Assembly: GCA_945870865.1 (NCBI GenBank)
Contig: CAMBTO010000009.1
Coordinates: 1-44,106, forward strand
Source of the DNA: Klebsiella pneumoniae
GTDB lineage: Bacteria > Pseudomonadota > Gammaproteobacteria > Eutrophobiales > Eutrophobiaceae
Direction: 5' to 3'
Length of the DNA stretch: 44,106 nt
The notes beneath the pieces are model-generated. The model was not told the origin of the DNA. It was given only the letters and a program-made list of their open reading frames with translations, and ran no database searches. The position numbers and the translations under genes are program-made. Positions 7,255-18,255 of this stretch are shown piece by piece (within the stretch, counting starts at the first letter, position 1; every line of letters starts with the position of its first letter).

Positions 7255-8484
7255 ATGAATAATGAATACGACATCGCGATCATCGGCGGCGGCCTCGCAG
7301 GCGCGAGCCTGGCTTGTAGTCTGGCGGGTCAGCCCCTACGTATTGCCGTTATTGAGCAGGTGGCGGCGGATGCAGACGAGCAACCCAGTTATGATGACCG
7401 CGGGCTTGCGCTGGCGCTGTCATCGCAACGTATCCTGATTGCCATTGGAGTCTGGCCGGATCTTGCAGCACAATCAGTACCCATCCGCCATATCCATATC
7501 AGTGAAAAGGGCCGATTTGGAATGGTGCATTTACATGCCGCTGATCTGGATCTGGCCGCACTCGGCCATGTGGTGATGGCACGTGACCTCGGGGCGGCGC
7601 TGTTACGCAAGACGTCCTCACTGACAAACACTGACTATATCTGCCCCGCCAGCGTGACCGATATCAGAAATGGCGGAAACTGTATTGAAGTGGACTACCG
7701 CCGTAACGAACAGTTGTTCACGCTACGCTGCAGACTATTGGTCGGCGCGGACGGCACCAGTTCGGAGATACGTACAAGACTGGGTATAGAAACCAGCGTG
7801 AAGGATTATGGACAAACGGCTATCGTCTCGAATCTGACGCCGGAACTGGCGCATAACAATACCGCCTATGAACGCTTTACCCCGCAGGGGCCGATCGCGA
7901 TGCTGCCTGTCGCTGAAGGGCGCTGTGTGGCCGTACATATCGTTGCCAGCAGCCTGAAGGACGGTTATATGGCAATGGACAACGCTGCCTATCTGGACAC
8001 CGTACAACAGGATTTTGGCACGCGGCTGGGACGGATGCAGAAGGCCGGCAAGCGCAAGAGTTATCCGATCAGGCTGGTTCAGGCGAATCGCCAATATACC
8101 GAACGCGCTGTGTTACTCGGCAACTCGGTACACACGATACACCCGAACGGCGCACAAGGTTTTAATCTTGGCCTGCGTGATGCCGCCTCACTTGCAGAAC
8201 ATATCATTGAGGCAGTGCAACGTGGTACCGACCCTGGCAGCATGGATGTGCTGGAGACTTACACCCATGCACGCATGCTGGATCAGTCCGGGGTTGTTTG
8301 CTTTAGCGATACGATCGCAGGCATGTTCTACAATGACAACCCGGTAAAGGCGCTGATCAGAAACCTCGGCATGCTCGCACTCGACCTGTCCCTGCCGATG
8401 AAACGGCGACTGATACGCCAGGCAACTGGCCTGGCAGGCAGACAACCGGGGCTGGTTAGACAAAGACAGAACGGGCTGCCATGA
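7255..8484 (+). CDS. ubiH: Ubiquinone hydroxylase UbiH family
   Basis: FAD-dependent hydroxylase of aerobic ubiquinone synthesis (2-octaprenyl-6-methoxyphenol hydroxylation), acting in the cytosolic Ubi complex near the membrane. 409 residues: FAD-binding GGGLAG loop at the N-terminus, the GADG motif at about residue 163 and a late GNSVHTIHPNGAQGFNLGLRD segment. The N in GN, where most relatives have GD, and the GQGFNLG-type ending are characteristic of UbiH and separate it from UbiI. The last 4 nt overlap the ubiI start (ATGA), so the pair is translationally coupled. The ribosome-binding site is weak, with an A-rich leader. Assignment to the UbiH branch rests on the motif and gene order. Confidence 0.92.
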   Translation: MNNEYDIAIIGGGLAGASLACSLAGQPLRIAVIEQVAADADEQPSYDDRGLALALSSQRILIAIGVWPDLAAQSVPIRHIHISEKGRFGMVHLHAADLDLAALGHVVMARDLGAALLRKTSSLTNTDYICPASVTDIRNGGNCIEVDYRRNEQLFTLRCRLLVGADGTSSEIRTRLGIETSVKDYGQTAIVSNLTPELAHNNTAYERFTPQGPIAMLPVAEGRCVAVHIVASSLKDGYMAMDNAAYLDTVQQDFGTRLGRMQKAGKRKSYPIRLVQANRQYTERAVLLGNSVHTIHPNGAQGFNLGLRDAASLAEHIIEAVQRGTDPGSMDVLETYTHARMLDQSGVVCFSDTIAGMFYNDNPVKALIRNLGMLALDLSLPMKRRLIRQATGLAGRQPGLVRQRQNGLP

Positions 8485-9716
8485 GACTCTACCAGACCGG
8501 GGTCGCGATCGCCGGGGCCGGACTGATCGGCCGTACACTCGCAAATCTGCTGTCCCGTAAAGGTATTGCCACCATTTTAATTGATACGGCAAGGCCACTG
8601 CCGGCAAGCGCTGAAGCAAGTCCGGACCCACGCACACTGGCAATCACACCGGCATCGGCCAATATCCTTGCCTCTATCCATATCTGGCAGCGACTACCAC
8701 GTGAACGTATTGGCACATTCAGCCAGATGCATGTCTGGGACGAAACCACCGGCAGCGAGATCCGGTTTGACAGTGCCGAGATCTGTGAACCTGCACTTGG
8801 GTACATCGTTGAACAACAGTTACTGGAACAACAGCTGGAACAGGCCTGTACTTACCTGCCAGACTGCACCGTGATCCGACACTGCCAGATCGCGTCGATC
8901 GTGAACCAGGAGGCAGAGGTCGAACTGGAATTAACGAACGGTGACCGCATCCAGGCTGATTTACTGGTCGCCGCAGATGGTAGCCATTCCCCGGTCCGCA
9001 AACTGTCCGGACTGGATGGCGCACGCCATGATTACCACCAGCAAGCGATTACCTGCACAGTGACCAGTCGACTCGCACATGATCATGTCGCAAGACAACG
9101 TTTCCTGTCGAACGGACCGCTCGCATTCCTGCCACTGGCAGAACCGCACCGTTGCGGCATCGTGTGGTCGACCACACCTGAACAAGCCAGGGAACTGCTG
9201 GCGATGGCAGAACCCGAGTTTTGCCTGACTCTGCAACAGGCCTTCGAACACCGGTTGGGCGAGGTCACCTCCTGCGGGAAACGCGGTGGTTTCGACCTGT
9301 ACCGCGCCAATGCACCCGCTTATATCGCTGACAGGCTGGTGCTGGTCGGTGATGCCGCCCACACAGTACATCCTCTGGCCGGTCAGGGTGCCAATATGGG
9401 ATTGCTCGATGTGGCCGTGCTAGCCGACCTTATCCTTAAAGCCAGGGCTAAACAGCGCACGATATACTCACGGCAACTGTTGCGGCGCTATGAACGCTGG
9501 CGCAGAACGGATAATCAATGTATGCAACTGGCGCTGGACGGGATCAAAACGGTCTTCGCTTCCCGGAACAGCGCACTCGTGAACCTGCGCGGATTTGGAC
9601 TGGATACAGTAAATTCGATTCCCTGGATAAAATCCGCGATAATGCAACACGCGATGGGACTGGAAGGAGACCTTCCAGCCATGGCAAAACGAGCCTTGTA
9701 CCCCGAGATGATTTAA
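8481..9716 (+). CDS. ubiI: Ubiquinone hydroxylase UbiI/VisC family
   Basis: FAD-dependent monooxygenase that in E. coli performs the C5 hydroxylation of 2-octaprenylphenol in ubiquinone synthesis. 411 residues with the N-terminal dinucleotide loop ([11 protein letters not shown]), the [11 protein letters not shown] motif near residue 165 and the late [19 protein letters not shown] motif that contacts FAD. Position directly after ubiH, overlapping it by 4 nt, matches the E. coli ubiH-ubiI order. The stop TAA shares one base with the glnS ATG. The exact ring position hydroxylated cannot be read from sequence, because UbiI, UbiF and UbiM are close relatives. Confidence 0.9.
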   Translation: MRLYQTGVAIAGAGLIGRTLANLLSRKGIATILIDTARPLPASAEASPDPRTLAITPASANILASIHIWQRLPRERIGTFSQMHVWDETTGSEIRFDSAEICEPALGYIVEQQLLEQQLEQACTYLPDCTVIRHCQIASIVNQEAEVELELTNGDRIQADLLVAADGSHSPVRKLSGLDGARHDYHQQAITCTVTSRLAHDHVARQRFLSNGPLAFLPLAEPHRCGIVWSTTPEQARELLAMAEPEFCLTLQQAFEHRLGEVTSCGKRGGFDLYRANAPAYIADRLVLVGDAAHTVHPLAGQGANMGLLDVAVLADLILKARAKQRTIYSRQLLRRYERWRRTDNQCMQLALDGIKTVFASRNSALVNLRGFGLDTVNSIPWIKSAIMQHAMGLEGDLPAMAKRALYPEMI

Positions 9717-11389
9717 TGACTGAAACCAGCAACACCACCAGCTCAAATTTTATCCGTCGCAGAATCGAGACGGATCTTGAAAATAACAGCACGGCCGGCC
9801 GGGTCCATACCCGTTTCCCGCCGGAGCCGAATGGCTACCTGCATATAGGCCATGCCAAATCCATCTGCATCAATTTCGGTCTGGCACAGGAGTTCAAGGG
9901 CAAATGTAATCTGCGATTCGACGATACCAACCCCGAAAAGGAAGATGTCGAGTATGTTCAGTCGATCATAGAGGATGTACGCTGGCTCGGCTTTGACTGG
10001 GCGGATCGGATGTATTTTGCTTCCGACTATTTCGAGCAGTTGTATCAATATGCCGTGGAACTAATCCGGATAGACAAGGCGTACGTCGACGAACTGAACG
10101 CCGAGCAGATGCGCGAATATCGCGGCACCCTGACAGAACCGGGCCGACCCAGTCCCTGGCGGGATCGACCCGCCAGCGAGAGTATTGCCCTGTTTGAACG
10201 GATGAAACAGGGTGAATTTACTGACGGCCAGTATGTCGTCCGTGCCAAAATCGATATGACCTCGCCTAACCTGAACATGCGCGACCCGGTCATCTTCCGC
10301 ATTCGTAATGCCCGTCACCATCGTACCGGCACTACGTGGAAGATCTACCCGATGTATGACTATGCCCATTGTCTGTCCGACGCGATTGAGAACATCACCC
10401 ATTCAATCTGCACGCTTGAATTCGAGGACCACCGCCCGTTGTACGACTGGGTGCTGGACACACTGCATACACCGGCACGACCGCATCAGTATGAATTTGC
10501 CCGACTGAATCTCGACTTCACGGTGCTTAGCAAACGCAAGCTGATCGAACTGGTCAGGGACCGGTATGTCTCCGGCTGGAATGACCCGCGTATGCCGACC
10601 TTGTCTGGACTACGCCGTCGCGGCTACACCCCGGCCGCACTGCGCAACTTCTGCGAGGTCATAGGTGTGACCAAAAATGATACGCGTATAGATCCTGTCA
10701 TTCTTGAGAATGCCTTGAGAGATAATCTCGGCGAGACTACACAAAGGGCGATGGCTGTTCTGCGGCCACTGCGCGTTGTCATCGAAAACTACCCGGACAC
10801 AACTGAACAACTGGATGCAATGAACCATCCGCAAAAACCGGAAATGGGTACACGCAAGATACCTTTCGGCAAGGTCATCTATATTGAGCAGGATGACTTC
10901 ATGGAAGACGCCCCGAAGAACTTTTACCGGCTTGCCCCCGGCCGGGAAGTGCGGCTACGCTATGCGTATCTGCTGACCTGTCGTGAGGTAATCAAGAACA
11001 GCGCCGGCGAGATTGGCGAATTACGCTGCACCTATGACCCCGAGACCCGCGGTGGCAATGCGCCTGACGGCAGGAAGGTAAAAGGCACAATCCACTGGGT
11101 TGCTGAAACCGGTGCTGTCCGCGCAGAGGTACGGTTGTATGATCGCCTGTTTACCGTGGCCAATCCGGAAAAGCAGGAAGACTGGAAGGCATCGTTCAAC
11201 AAGGAGTCAATCGAGGTACTTCATGATTGTATGCTTGAGCCTTCCCTGGGAGAGGCAAGCGCCGGGATTCCATACCAGTTTGAACGACTCGGGTATTTTG
11301 CGGCTGACCCTATAGATCAGAAGACCGGGAAACCGGTATTCAACCGCTCGGTTACTCTGAAGGATACCTGGGCGAAGGTAAGTAAATAA
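9716..11389 (+). CDS. glnS: Glutaminyl-tRNA synthetase
   Basis: Charges tRNA-Gln; class I synthetase. The ATG at 9716 gives 557 residues (E. coli 554), with the HIGH motif at 43-46, a KMSKS-type VLSKRK at 270-275 and the C-terminal two-barrel anticodon-binding region. A longer open frame starts at 9518 within ubiI but is not supported by the family. The TAATG junction with ubiI indicates coupling, and glnS joined to the ubi operon is a lineage feature: in E. coli glnS lies elsewhere. The gene converges on speD, with hairpin repeat copy B between them. Confidence 0.97.
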   Translation: MTETSNTTSSNFIRRRIETDLENNSTAGRVHTRFPPEPNGYLHIGHAKSICINFGLAQEFKGKCNLRFDDTNPEKEDVEYVQSIIEDVRWLGFDWADRMYFASDYFEQLYQYAVELIRIDKAYVDELNAEQMREYRGTLTEPGRPSPWRDRPASESIALFERMKQGEFTDGQYVVRAKIDMTSPNLNMRDPVIFRIRNARHHRTGTTWKIYPMYDYAHCLSDAIENITHSICTLEFEDHRPLYDWVLDTLHTPARPHQYEFARLNLDFTVLSKRKLIELVRDRYVSGWNDPRMPTLSGLRRRGYTPAALRNFCEVIGVTKNDTRIDPVILENALRDNLGETTQRAMAVLRPLRVVIENYPDTTEQLDAMNHPQKPEMGTRKIPFGKVIYIEQDDFMEDAPKNFYRLAPGREVRLRYAYLLTCREVIKNSAGEIGELRCTYDPETRGGNAPDGRKVKGTIHWVAETGAVRAEVRLYDRLFTVANPEKQEDWKASFNKESIEVLHDCMLEPSLGEASAGIPYQFERLGYFAADPIDQKTGKPVFNRSVTLKDTWAKVSK

Positions 11390-11413
11390 CTTTTCCTGAT
11401 TACCGTGCCATAT

Positions 11414-11521
11414 CAGCCATCTGGCTATAATCGCTCAAGACACGCTGTGAATACATCCATGTGCGCTCGAGCGCCGCATCCATGCGGCTAACGGTCTTTC
11501 ACAATTATAGCCTGACGGCTG
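11414..11521 (-). repeat. Hairpin repeat element, copy B
   Basis: Reverse-oriented copy of the element at 7123 and 22455. Outer arms 11414-11431 and 11504-11521 are complementary over 18 nt with 2 mismatches, and their sequence differs from the arms of the other copies. The minus-strand core reads AGACCGTTAGCCGCATGGATGCGGC, an internal GCTCGAGCGC, then ATGGATGTATTCACAGCGTGTCT. It occupies the whole gap between convergent glnS and speD, where it could serve as a bidirectional transcription stop. Confidence 0.85.
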
Positions 11522-11554
11522 ATACCTGACTTTCGTGGAAGTCGGCTCGGGTCT

Positions 11555-12340
11555 TTAAATATTCCGACCGTAGAAAATCTCGTACATTTCCTGCTTCAGG
11601 CTCTTCTCAATCCGCTCGCGCTGGTCTTTTTTCAGGTCATCGGCCTCGACATGGAACAGGTAGGTGTTCAGATCGAAATCTTTCAGCAACATCTTTGTAT
11701 GGAAGATATTTTCCTGATAGATATTCACATCGATCATCTGGTATCTGTCCTGGGTCTCCTGGTCGATGTAGTTCTGTATTGAATTGATCTGGTGATCAAT
11801 AAAATGCTTGTTACCGATGACATCACGGGTAAAGCCACGTACACGGTAATCAATGGTCAGGATATCTGACTCAAAGCTGTGGATCAGGAAATTCAGCGCC
11901 TTCAGTGGCGAGATCATACCGCAGGTACTGACATCGATGTCCGCACGGAAGGTACTGATACCAAAATCCGGATGACTCTCCGGGTAGGTGTGTACAGTCA
12001 GATGGCTCTTGTCGAGATGTGCCACCACTGCCTCCGGGACCGGGCCGGGTTCCTCACTGTTGTTCATACCTTCAGGTGCATGACCTTCCTCTGAAATCAG
12101 AATGGTCACACTCGCGCCCAGCGGGTCATAATCTGCCTTGGCAATGTTCAGGATCTTCGCACCGATGATATTAGCAACGTCTTCCAGGATCTGGGTCAAC
12201 CGCTCGGCGTTATAGGCCTCATCGATATAATCCATGTATTCCTGGTTTTGCACATCGGTAACCGCATAGCAAACATCATAGATGTTGAAGCTAAGGGTCT
12301 TGGTCAGATTGTTAAAGCCGTGTAGACGTATTTTATCCAT
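11555..12340 (-). CDS. speD: S-adenosylmethionine decarboxylase proenzyme
   Basis: Decarboxylates SAM to give the aminopropyl donor for spermidine synthesis. It belongs to the long enterobacterial type (261 residues, E. coli 264), not the short Thermotoga type. The self-cleavage site is visible at [17 protein letters not shown], with Ser112 becoming the pyruvoyl group, as in E. coli Ser112. The C-terminal [16 protein letters not shown] and YGRN segments are also conserved. No speE lies beside it. It is divergent from purC across a 152-bp gap that must hold both promoters. Confidence 0.97.
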   Translation of the reverse strand: MDKIRLHGFNNLTKTLSFNIYDVCYAVTDVQNQEYMDYIDEAYNAERLTQILEDVANIIGAKILNIAKADYDPLGASVTILISEEGHAPEGMNNSEEPGPVPEAVVAHLDKSHLTVHTYPESHPDFGISTFRADIDVSTCGMISPLKALNFLIHSFESDILTIDYRVRGFTRDVIGNKHFIDHQINSIQNYIDQETQDRYQMIDVNIYQENIFHTKMLLKDFDLNTYLFHVEADDLKKDQRERIEKSLKQEMYEIFYGRNI

Positions 12341-12492
12341 TCACGAGTCCCGACATGAGTGGTTGGAAGAAGTTGTTCAAGCGCACGCACATTACATGAG
12401 ACTCATTACATATTAAAGAAAAAACTTCCTTTTATTTGGCACACGCGCCCAAGGTGTGGGAAAATGGCAAAAAACGCTGGAATACTAACCTG

Positions 12493-13389
12493 ATGAAACC
12501 TGAAACTGACACACTTTACCGCTCCGAAATCAGCAGCCTCAAACTGCTTAACAGTGGCAAGGTACGTGATATCTACGCTGTCGATGATCAGCATATGCTG
12601 ATTGTCACTTCGGATCGGATCTCCGCCTTTGATGTAGTAATGCCGGATCCGATTCCGGGCAAGGGCAAGGTACTCACCGCCGTATCGAATTTCTGGTTTG
12701 AACGGTTCAGGGATCTGTTGCCGAACCACCTGAGTAATCTCACGCTGGAACAAGTGCTACCTGATCCAATAGAAAGACAGCCGATTATTGGCAGGGGCAT
12801 CGTGGTCAAGAAACTGAAACCATTACCAGTAGAGGCAATCATTCGTGGCTACCTGATTGGATCCGGCTGGAAAGACTACCAGAACAGCGGCGCTGTTTGT
12901 GGTATCACCCTGCCTGCAGGCTTGCGCCAGGCTGAAAAACTGGCGGAACCACTGTTCACTCCGTCTACCAAGGCCGAGATGGGCGCACACGATGAAAACA
13001 TCAGTTTTGATACGGCAGTTGGCCTGCTCGGTCGTGAGGTCGCGGAAAAGGTCAGGGACTGCAGTCTGCTGATCTATAAAAAGGCCGCTGAATTTGCGCT
13101 TACCCGCAGCATTATCATTGCCGACACCAAGTTTGAATTCGGACTGGATGATAACGGCGTGGTACACCTGATAGACGAGGCATTGACCCCGGACTCGTCC
13201 CGGTTCTGGCCAGCCGATTCTTACCAGGTCGGCACCAGTCCGCCCAGTTTTGATAAACAATACCTGCGAGACTATCTGGAGACACTGGACTGGAACAAGA
13301 CCGAACCGGGTCCGAAACTGCCTGAACACGTCATTGCGAACACGGCTGCAAAATACCGTGAAGCGCAAACGATACTGACGGGAAAATGA
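12493..13389 (+). CDS. purC: SAICAR synthase
   Basis: Phosphoribosylaminoimidazole-succinocarboxamide synthase, an ATP-dependent step of purine synthesis that joins CAIR and aspartate. At 298 residues it is of the longer type related to yeast Ade1, not the roughly 237-residue E. coli type. Conserved blocks are [41 protein letters not shown] and [10 protein letters not shown], then [16 protein letters not shown] start at TTG 12436 is possible but adds 19 residues with no family support, so ATG 12493 is chosen. The gene converges on the aldolase gene, with a strong hairpin in the 56-bp gap. Confidence 0.95.
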   Translation: MKPETDTLYRSEISSLKLLNSGKVRDIYAVDDQHMLIVTSDRISAFDVVMPDPIPGKGKVLTAVSNFWFERFRDLLPNHLSNLTLEQVLPDPIERQPIIGRGIVVKKLKPLPVEAIIRGYLIGSGWKDYQNSGAVCGITLPAGLRQAEKLAEPLFTPSTKAEMGAHDENISFDTAVGLLGREVAEKVRDCSLLIYKKAAEFALTRSIIIADTKFEFGLDDNGVVHLIDEALTPDSSRFWPADSYQVGTSPPSFDKQYLRDYLETLDWNKTEPGPKLPEHVIANTAAKYREAQTILTGK

Positions 13390-13395
13390 TTTGAA

Positions 13396-13431
13396 TTGCT
13401 GCCAAGCCGACAAGTATCGGCCTGGCAGCAA
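13396..13431. terminator. Bidirectional hairpin between purC and aldolase gene
   Basis: Arms TTGCTGCCA (13396-13404) and TGGCAGCAA (13423-13431) pair perfectly. After one mismatch, five further pairs (GCCGA with TCGGC) extend the stem, and a 6-nt loop closes it. It lies between the stops of two convergent genes. No long T-tract is present on either strand, so efficiency is uncertain. Confidence 0.65.
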
Positions 13432-13445
13432 GAACCGCCTGGGCC

Positions 13446-14465
13446 TTATTTCATGTCCTGGGTGTATTTTCCAAGACTGGCGTAGCCGTTGCACTTCTCG
13501 CGGTGCAGCAGGACCTCTTGTGCCTTCGCTACATTTTCCGGCTTGCCCGCCCAGGCCTTCAGACAGGGCTCCTGCAAGGCACGTCCATACGAGAAGCTGA
13601 GCGGCCAGGGCAGAGAAGGATGGGCCGCATTCATCGCATTCAGATGGGCCGTTGCCAGCTCGACACTTTGACCACCGGAAAGGAACACAATACCGGGGAT
13701 GATTGCCGGGACAGTCGAACGCAGACAGCGCACAGTCTTTTCAGCTACTTCGGCGATACCGGCCTGTACCGGGCACAACTTGCCGGATACGACCATATTG
13801 ACCTTCAGGATAGTATGCTCAAATGCCACACCCTGCTTGTCAAGTTCAATGAACAACGCCTGCAGTGTGGAAGCGGTCACGTCATAACAGGTATCAATCG
13901 TGTTATCGGCGTCCATCAGTACTTCAGGCTCGACCATGGGAACGATACCAGCTTCCTGACACAGGGCCGCATAACGGGCCAGCGCATGGGTATTTACACG
14001 GATACAGGCACTGGTCGGGATGCCCTTGCCAATAGTGATCACAGCACGCCATTTGGCAAATTTGGCGCCCAGTTGACGGTACTCGGCCAGTCGCTCGCGC
14101 AAGCCGTCCAGACCTTCGGTGACAACCTCGCCGTCATAACCGGACAGCGACTTGGTACCCTTGTCTACCTTGATACCCGGCATGATACCCTGATCCATCA
14201 GTGCCTTCGGGAATGGTACACCCTTGCTGGTCGACTGCCGCATCGTTTCATCATACAGAATCATGCCACTGATATATTCTGCTGAACCCGGTGCGGTAAT
14301 CAGCAGATCACGATAAGCACGGCGGCTTTCCTCGGTCGACGGCAGGTTGATCGTCTTGAAGCGCTTCTCGATGGTAGGCGCACTCTCGTCTATCGCCAGT
14401 ACTCCTTTGCCCTTTGCCACCATGGCACTGGCAGTTGCTTCCAGTTCTTGTGCATATTTGCTCAT
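13446..14465 (-). CDS. Class I fructose-bisphosphate aldolase
   Basis: Cleaves or forms fructose 1,6-bisphosphate through a Schiff base; cytosolic. 339 residues with VLAIDESAPTIEKRF near the N-terminus, the catalytic pair K138 (AKFAKWRAV) and Schiff-base K221 (HTILKVNMVVSG), and FLSGGQS binding phosphate near 263. This is the eukaryote-like class I form rather than the zinc class II Fba. It is the last gene of tkt-gap-pgk-pyk-fba, 42 bp after pyk. Clusters of this kind serve glycolysis and gluconeogenesis and, in autotrophs, the Calvin cycle; no Rubisco or PRK gene is visible here. Confidence 0.95.
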   Translation of the reverse strand: MSKYAQELEATASAMVAKGKGVLAIDESAPTIEKRFKTINLPSTEESRRAYRDLLITAPGSAEYISGMILYDETMRQSTSKGVPFPKALMDQGIMPGIKVDKGTKSLSGYDGEVVTEGLDGLRERLAEYRQLGAKFAKWRAVITIGKGIPTSACIRVNTHALARYAALCQEAGIVPMVEPEVLMDADNTIDTCYDVTASTLQALFIELDKQGVAFEHTILKVNMVVSGKLCPVQAGIAEVAEKTVRCLRSTVPAIIPGIVFLSGGQSVELATAHLNAMNAAHPSLPWPLSFSYGRALQEPCLKAWAGKPENVAKAQEVLLHREKCNGYASLGKYTQDMK

Positions 14466-14507
14466 GTTCTAAACTCCTGTCAGGTCTCTACAGTTCCGGA
14501 TTATTGA

Positions 14508-15962
14508 TTACTCTAAAAAATGGTCCACATCAGGGGTGATATCGCCGGCCCTGACTATCTTCATGTTGTTGGTGCCGCCACGACGACCACGCAGGTCACC
14601 CTTGGTGATTATGACAAGTTCGCCATCACGCACAAAACTGCGTTCAGTCAGCTCAGCTACCAGTTCCTGATTGATCTTCACAGTGTCGGTACTGGTTACA
14701 TCAAACAGTATCGGATAAACACCACGGTACAGCTTGACCTTGCGCATGGTGTTCAAATGGCGGGTAAAGGCAAAGATGGGTATGCCGGAACTGATGCGCG
14801 ACATAAACAACGCGGTCGAACCGGTCTCGGTCAGGGCGGCTATCGCACTGGCACCGATATGGTTGGCCGCATACATGGTCGACATGGCGATTGCCTCACC
14901 AATATTATCGAAACGGGTATTTATACGGTGGTCGGAGACGCGTATTGCACGTTGCTTTTCCGTTTCTTCGCAGATATTCGCCATCGCCTGTACGACCTTG
15001 ACCGGATACATGCCCATACTGGTTTCACCGGACAACATAACCGCATCAGTCCCATCCAGGACCGCATTGGCCACGTCAAACACCTCGGCACGGGTCGGCG
15101 TCTGGTTTTCGATCATCGACTCCATCATCTGGGTGGCGGTAATAACGGCTGTATCCATCTCGCGGGCCAGATTAATCAGACGTTTCTGCACCGGTGGTAA
15201 TGCCGCATCTCCGATTTCCACGCCGAGGTCGCCCCGGGCAATCATGATGGCATCGGCCGCACTGATAATCTGTTCAGCGTTGTGCAATGCCTCAGTTCGC
15301 TCCATCTTGGCAATGATGTGCGCATGGCTCTTCATTTTTTTCAGGTGGGCCCGGGGGATGGAGATGTCCTTTGCCGATTTGACGAACGAGACGGCGATAT
15401 AATCGACACCCATGCCGACGGCGTGCACCAGGTCAGAGATGTCCTTTTCTGTCAGGCCGTCTGTTGACAGACCACCACCCTGCAGATTGATACCCTTGCT
15501 GTTGGAGAGCTCTCCACCAACAACGGTGAAACAATGAATCTCTGAGCCTTTCACCTTTTCAACTTCGAGAACGATTCTGCCGTCGTCCAGCAACAGGCGG
15601 TTACCGCGTTTTACGTCCTTGGCAAGCTTTTTGTAGGTTACACCCACACGATCCTTGCTGCCGGCACCCGGATCCAGCTGGGTATCGAGGATGAACGGAT
15701 CATTCTCCTTCAGGAATATCTTGCCACGCTTGAAACGCTCAAGGCGGATCTTGGGCCCTTGCAGGTCGGCAATAATACCAGCCTCAATACCGACCTTCGC
15801 AGAGAGGTCGCGGACCTGACGGATACGGATCTCGTGCGATTTATGGTTCTGGTGTGAATAATTCATCCTGAACAGATCAACCCCCGAGAGGATAAGCTGT
15901 TCAAGTATTTTTGGATCGTCCGTTGCCGGACCGAGTGTGGCAATAATCTTTGTTCTGCGCAT
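14508..15962 (-). CDS. pyk: Pyruvate kinase
   Basis: Transfers phosphate from phosphoenolpyruvate to ADP. The ATG at 15962 gives 484 residues beginning MRRTKIIATLGPATDD, the standard Pyk start. The frame is open 60 codons upstream, into pgk, and that extension is not believed. Key blocks: FRMNYSHQNH, the MERTEALHN segment with the catalytic lysine just before it, IMIARGDLGVEIG and TATQMMESMI. A B domain lies at about 70-170, and the C-terminal allosteric domain is present. The start lies 13 bp after the pgk stop; its leader is A-rich with only a weak ribosome-binding site. Confidence 0.96.
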   Translation of the reverse strand: MRRTKIIATLGPATDDPKILEQLILSGVDLFRMNYSHQNHKSHEIRIRQVRDLSAKVGIEAGIIADLQGPKIRLERFKRGKIFLKENDPFILDTQLDPGAGSKDRVGVTYKKLAKDVKRGNRLLLDDGRIVLEVEKVKGSEIHCFTVVGGELSNSKGINLQGGGLSTDGLTEKDISDLVHAVGMGVDYIAVSFVKSAKDISIPRAHLKKMKSHAHIIAKMERTEALHNAEQIISAADAIMIARGDLGVEIGDAALPPVQKRLINLAREMDTAVITATQMMESMIENQTPTRAEVFDVANAVLDGTDAVMLSGETSMGMYPVKVVQAMANICEETEKQRAIRVSDHRINTRFDNIGEAIAMSTMYAANHIGASAIAALTETGSTALFMSRISSGIPIFAFTRHLNTMRKVKLYRGVYPILFDVTSTDTVKINQELVAELTERSFVRDGELVIITKGDLRGRRGGTNNMKIVRAGDITPDVDHFLE

Positions 15963-15975
15963 TTTTTTCTTTCTT

Positions 15976-17190
15976 CTAGTATTCGTGTTCTGTTGCACGC
16001 CATGCCAGTGCCCGTTCTTCGAGCATGGCGAGGGCAGGTAAGGTCTTGCCTTCGAGGAATTCCAGGAACGCCCCGCCGGCTGTGGTGATATAGGACAGTT
16101 TCGGTGCAATACCGAACTTGCTGATGGCTGAAAGAGTATCACCCCCGCCAGCTACCGAGAACGCATGGCTGTCGGCAATGGCATTGGCAACAATCCCGGT
16201 ACCGCGACTGAACTGCTCGATTTCAAACACACCCAGCGGGCCATTCCAGATTATCGTCTTCGCCTGTAACAGCGCGTCTGCATATTGTTGTGCGGTCTTC
16301 GGGCCGATATCAAGGATCATATCGTCCTCACCAATATTACCCAGTGTCCGGATTTCTGCCTCGGCATAGTCACTGACAATCTTGCCGCAAACCACATCAA
16401 CCGGCAAGGGCAGGTATTTACCATCCTGTTTGGCAATCTTCATGATTTCACGCGCGCTGTCGAGCAACTCGTTCTCGCAGAGCGAACTGCCGATATCAAC
16501 ACCGCTTGCCTTCAGGAAGGTATTGGCAATACCGCCACCGATGATCAGCTGATCCACCCTGTCCAGCAGGGATTTGAGGATATTCAGTTTGGTCGAGACC
16601 TTCGAACCACCCACGATCGCTATCAACGGTCGTGCCGGATTTTTAAACGCCGCCGTCAACACTTCAATTTCCTTTACCATCAGCGGACCTGCACAGGCCA
16701 CCGGTGCGTACTTGGCAACGCCATGGGTCGAGGCATGACTGCGGTGCGCCGCTGCAAAGGCATCGTTTACATAAACATCACACATCGCCGCCATCTTTCG
16801 CGCCAGCTGGTCGTCATTTTTTGTCTCGCCCGCCTGGAAACGGACGTTTTCCAGCAAGACAACCCTGGCACCGCCAGTTTCACCAACAGCGGCCCAGTCG
16901 GAAATAAAGGCGACCTTTTCACCCAGCAAGGTCGCCAGATGATCGGCAATCAATGCCAGACTCGCCGCCGGGTCAAATTTGCCTTCCTTGGGTCGACCCA
17001 TATGTGACATCAACACCAGGCTTGCACCGGACTCGACGATCTTGTGTATGGTCGGCAGGCAGGCACGGATACGCTGATCATCCGCGACCTTGCCGTTACG
17101 TACCGGCACATTGAAATCAACACGCAAAAGCACGCGTTTACCGGACAGCGGGATATCGTCCAGTGTTACAAACAGGTTATTACTGGCCAT
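15976..17190 (-). CDS. pgk: Phosphoglycerate kinase
   Basis: Reversibly transfers phosphate between 1,3-bisphosphoglycerate and ADP. 404 residues, slightly longer than E. coli (387), with the start MASNNLFVTLDDIPLSGKRV. Conserved blocks include VLLRVDFNVP, SHMGRPKEGK, the hinge-region IVGGSKVSTK and IGGGIANTFLKA, and the C-terminal SVAGGGDTLSAI segment that binds nucleotide phosphate. The start lies 8 bp after the gap stop, so they are translated from one message. Confidence 0.97.
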   Translation of the reverse strand: MASNNLFVTLDDIPLSGKRVLLRVDFNVPVRNGKVADDQRIRACLPTIHKIVESGASLVLMSHMGRPKEGKFDPAASLALIADHLATLLGEKVAFISDWAAVGETGGARVVLLENVRFQAGETKNDDQLARKMAAMCDVYVNDAFAAAHRSHASTHGVAKYAPVACAGPLMVKEIEVLTAAFKNPARPLIAIVGGSKVSTKLNILKSLLDRVDQLIIGGGIANTFLKASGVDIGSSLCENELLDSAREIMKIAKQDGKYLPLPVDVVCGKIVSDYAEAEIRTLGNIGEDDMILDIGPKTAQQYADALLQAKTIIWNGPLGVFEIEQFSRGTGIVANAIADSHAFSVAGGGDTLSAISKFGIAPKLSYITTAGGAFLEFLEGKTLPALAMLEERALAWRATEHEY

Positions 17191-17198
17191 AGATGCTA

Positions 17199-18212
17199 TT
17201 AACCCGCATTCATCAGCGCTATCGTTGTATCAAGCATGCGATTGGAGAAGCCCCACTCGTTGTCATACCAGGAAACCACCTTGACCAGCTTGCATTCAAT
17301 GACCTTCGTCAGTGAGGCATCCAGCGTTGATGAGGCTGGATTATGATTGAAATCGATCGACACCAGCGGCTCTTCAGTATAGGCCAGTATGCCTTTCATT
17401 GAACCGGTGGCTGCCGCTTTAACCAGCGCATTGATCTCCTTGATGCTGGTCTCACGTGCAGCGATGAAACTCAGGTCTACCATTGACACATTGATGGTCG
17501 GAACGCGTACGGCAAAACCATCGAGCTTGCCATTCAGTTCCGGCAACACCAGTCCTACCGCCGCTGCCGCACCGGTCTTCGTCGGTATCATCGACATTGT
17601 TGCGGAACGTGCACGTCTCAGATCCGAATGATAAACATCGGTCAGGACTTGATCATTTGTGTATGAATGTATTGTCGTCATGATGCCACTAACGATGCCC
17701 ACCCCTTCATGCAATACCTTGGCCAGCGGTGCCAGACAGTTGGTCGTGCAGGAGGCATTTGAAATAACAGTATCCGTGGACTTCAGTACGGAATGATTCA
17801 CACCGAACACAACGGTCGCATCCACGTCCTTTTCACCCGGCGCCGAGATAATGACCTTTTTCGCACCACCCAACAGGTGCTTGCCGGCCTTCTCCTTGCT
17901 GGTAAACAGTCCGGTGGATTCATGTACTACATCAACACCGACGTCCTTCCACGGCAATTTAGCCGGGTCACGTTCTGAAAATACCCGGATTTTGTCACCA
18001 TTCACTATCATGTAGTCGCCTTCCACACTGACCGTGCCATGAAACTTTCCATGCGCTGTGTCGTAACGTGTCAGGTGTGCATTCGTCTCGGCATTACCCA
18101 GATCATTGATGGCAACAATCTGGATCTGTTTTGACAGATCCGATTCATACAGCGCCCGCAGGATGTTCCTGCCGATGCGTCCATAGCCGTTAATTCCAAT
18201 TTTTATAGTCAT
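17199..18212 (-). CDS. gap: Glyceraldehyde-3-phosphate dehydrogenase, type I
   Basis: Phosphorylating NAD(P)-dependent GAPDH. 337 residues: a Rossmann domain starting [15 protein letters not shown], then the catalytic [13 protein letters not shown] with C155 and the helper histidine H182 (TTIHSYTND). Residue 35 or so reads AINDL: the aspartate of the usual cofactor-selecting ND position is kept, favouring NAD. Third gene from the 3' end of the carbon operon: 43 bp after tkt and 8 bp before pgk. Confidence 0.97.
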   Translation of the reverse strand: MTIKIGINGYGRIGRNILRALYESDLSKQIQIVAINDLGNAETNAHLTRYDTAHGKFHGTVSVEGDYMIVNGDKIRVFSERDPAKLPWKDVGVDVVHESTGLFTSKEKAGKHLLGGAKKVIISAPGEKDVDATVVFGVNHSVLKSTDTVISNASCTTNCLAPLAKVLHEGVGIVSGIMTTIHSYTNDQVLTDVYHSDLRRARSATMSMIPTKTGAAAAVGLVLPELNGKLDGFAVRVPTINVSMVDLSFIAARETSIKEINALVKAAATGSMKGILAYTEEPLVSIDFNHNPASSTLDASLTKVIECKLVKVVSWYDNEWGFSNRMLDTTIALMNAG

Positions 18213-18255
18213 GAAAAATACTCCGGTTTGGTTGCAGATTTTTCTCTATCACTGA

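Noticed and set aside
12823-13494. 223-codon open frame antisense to purC.
   Set aside because: Runs through the purC-aldolase terminator hairpin and shows no family features; shadow frame.
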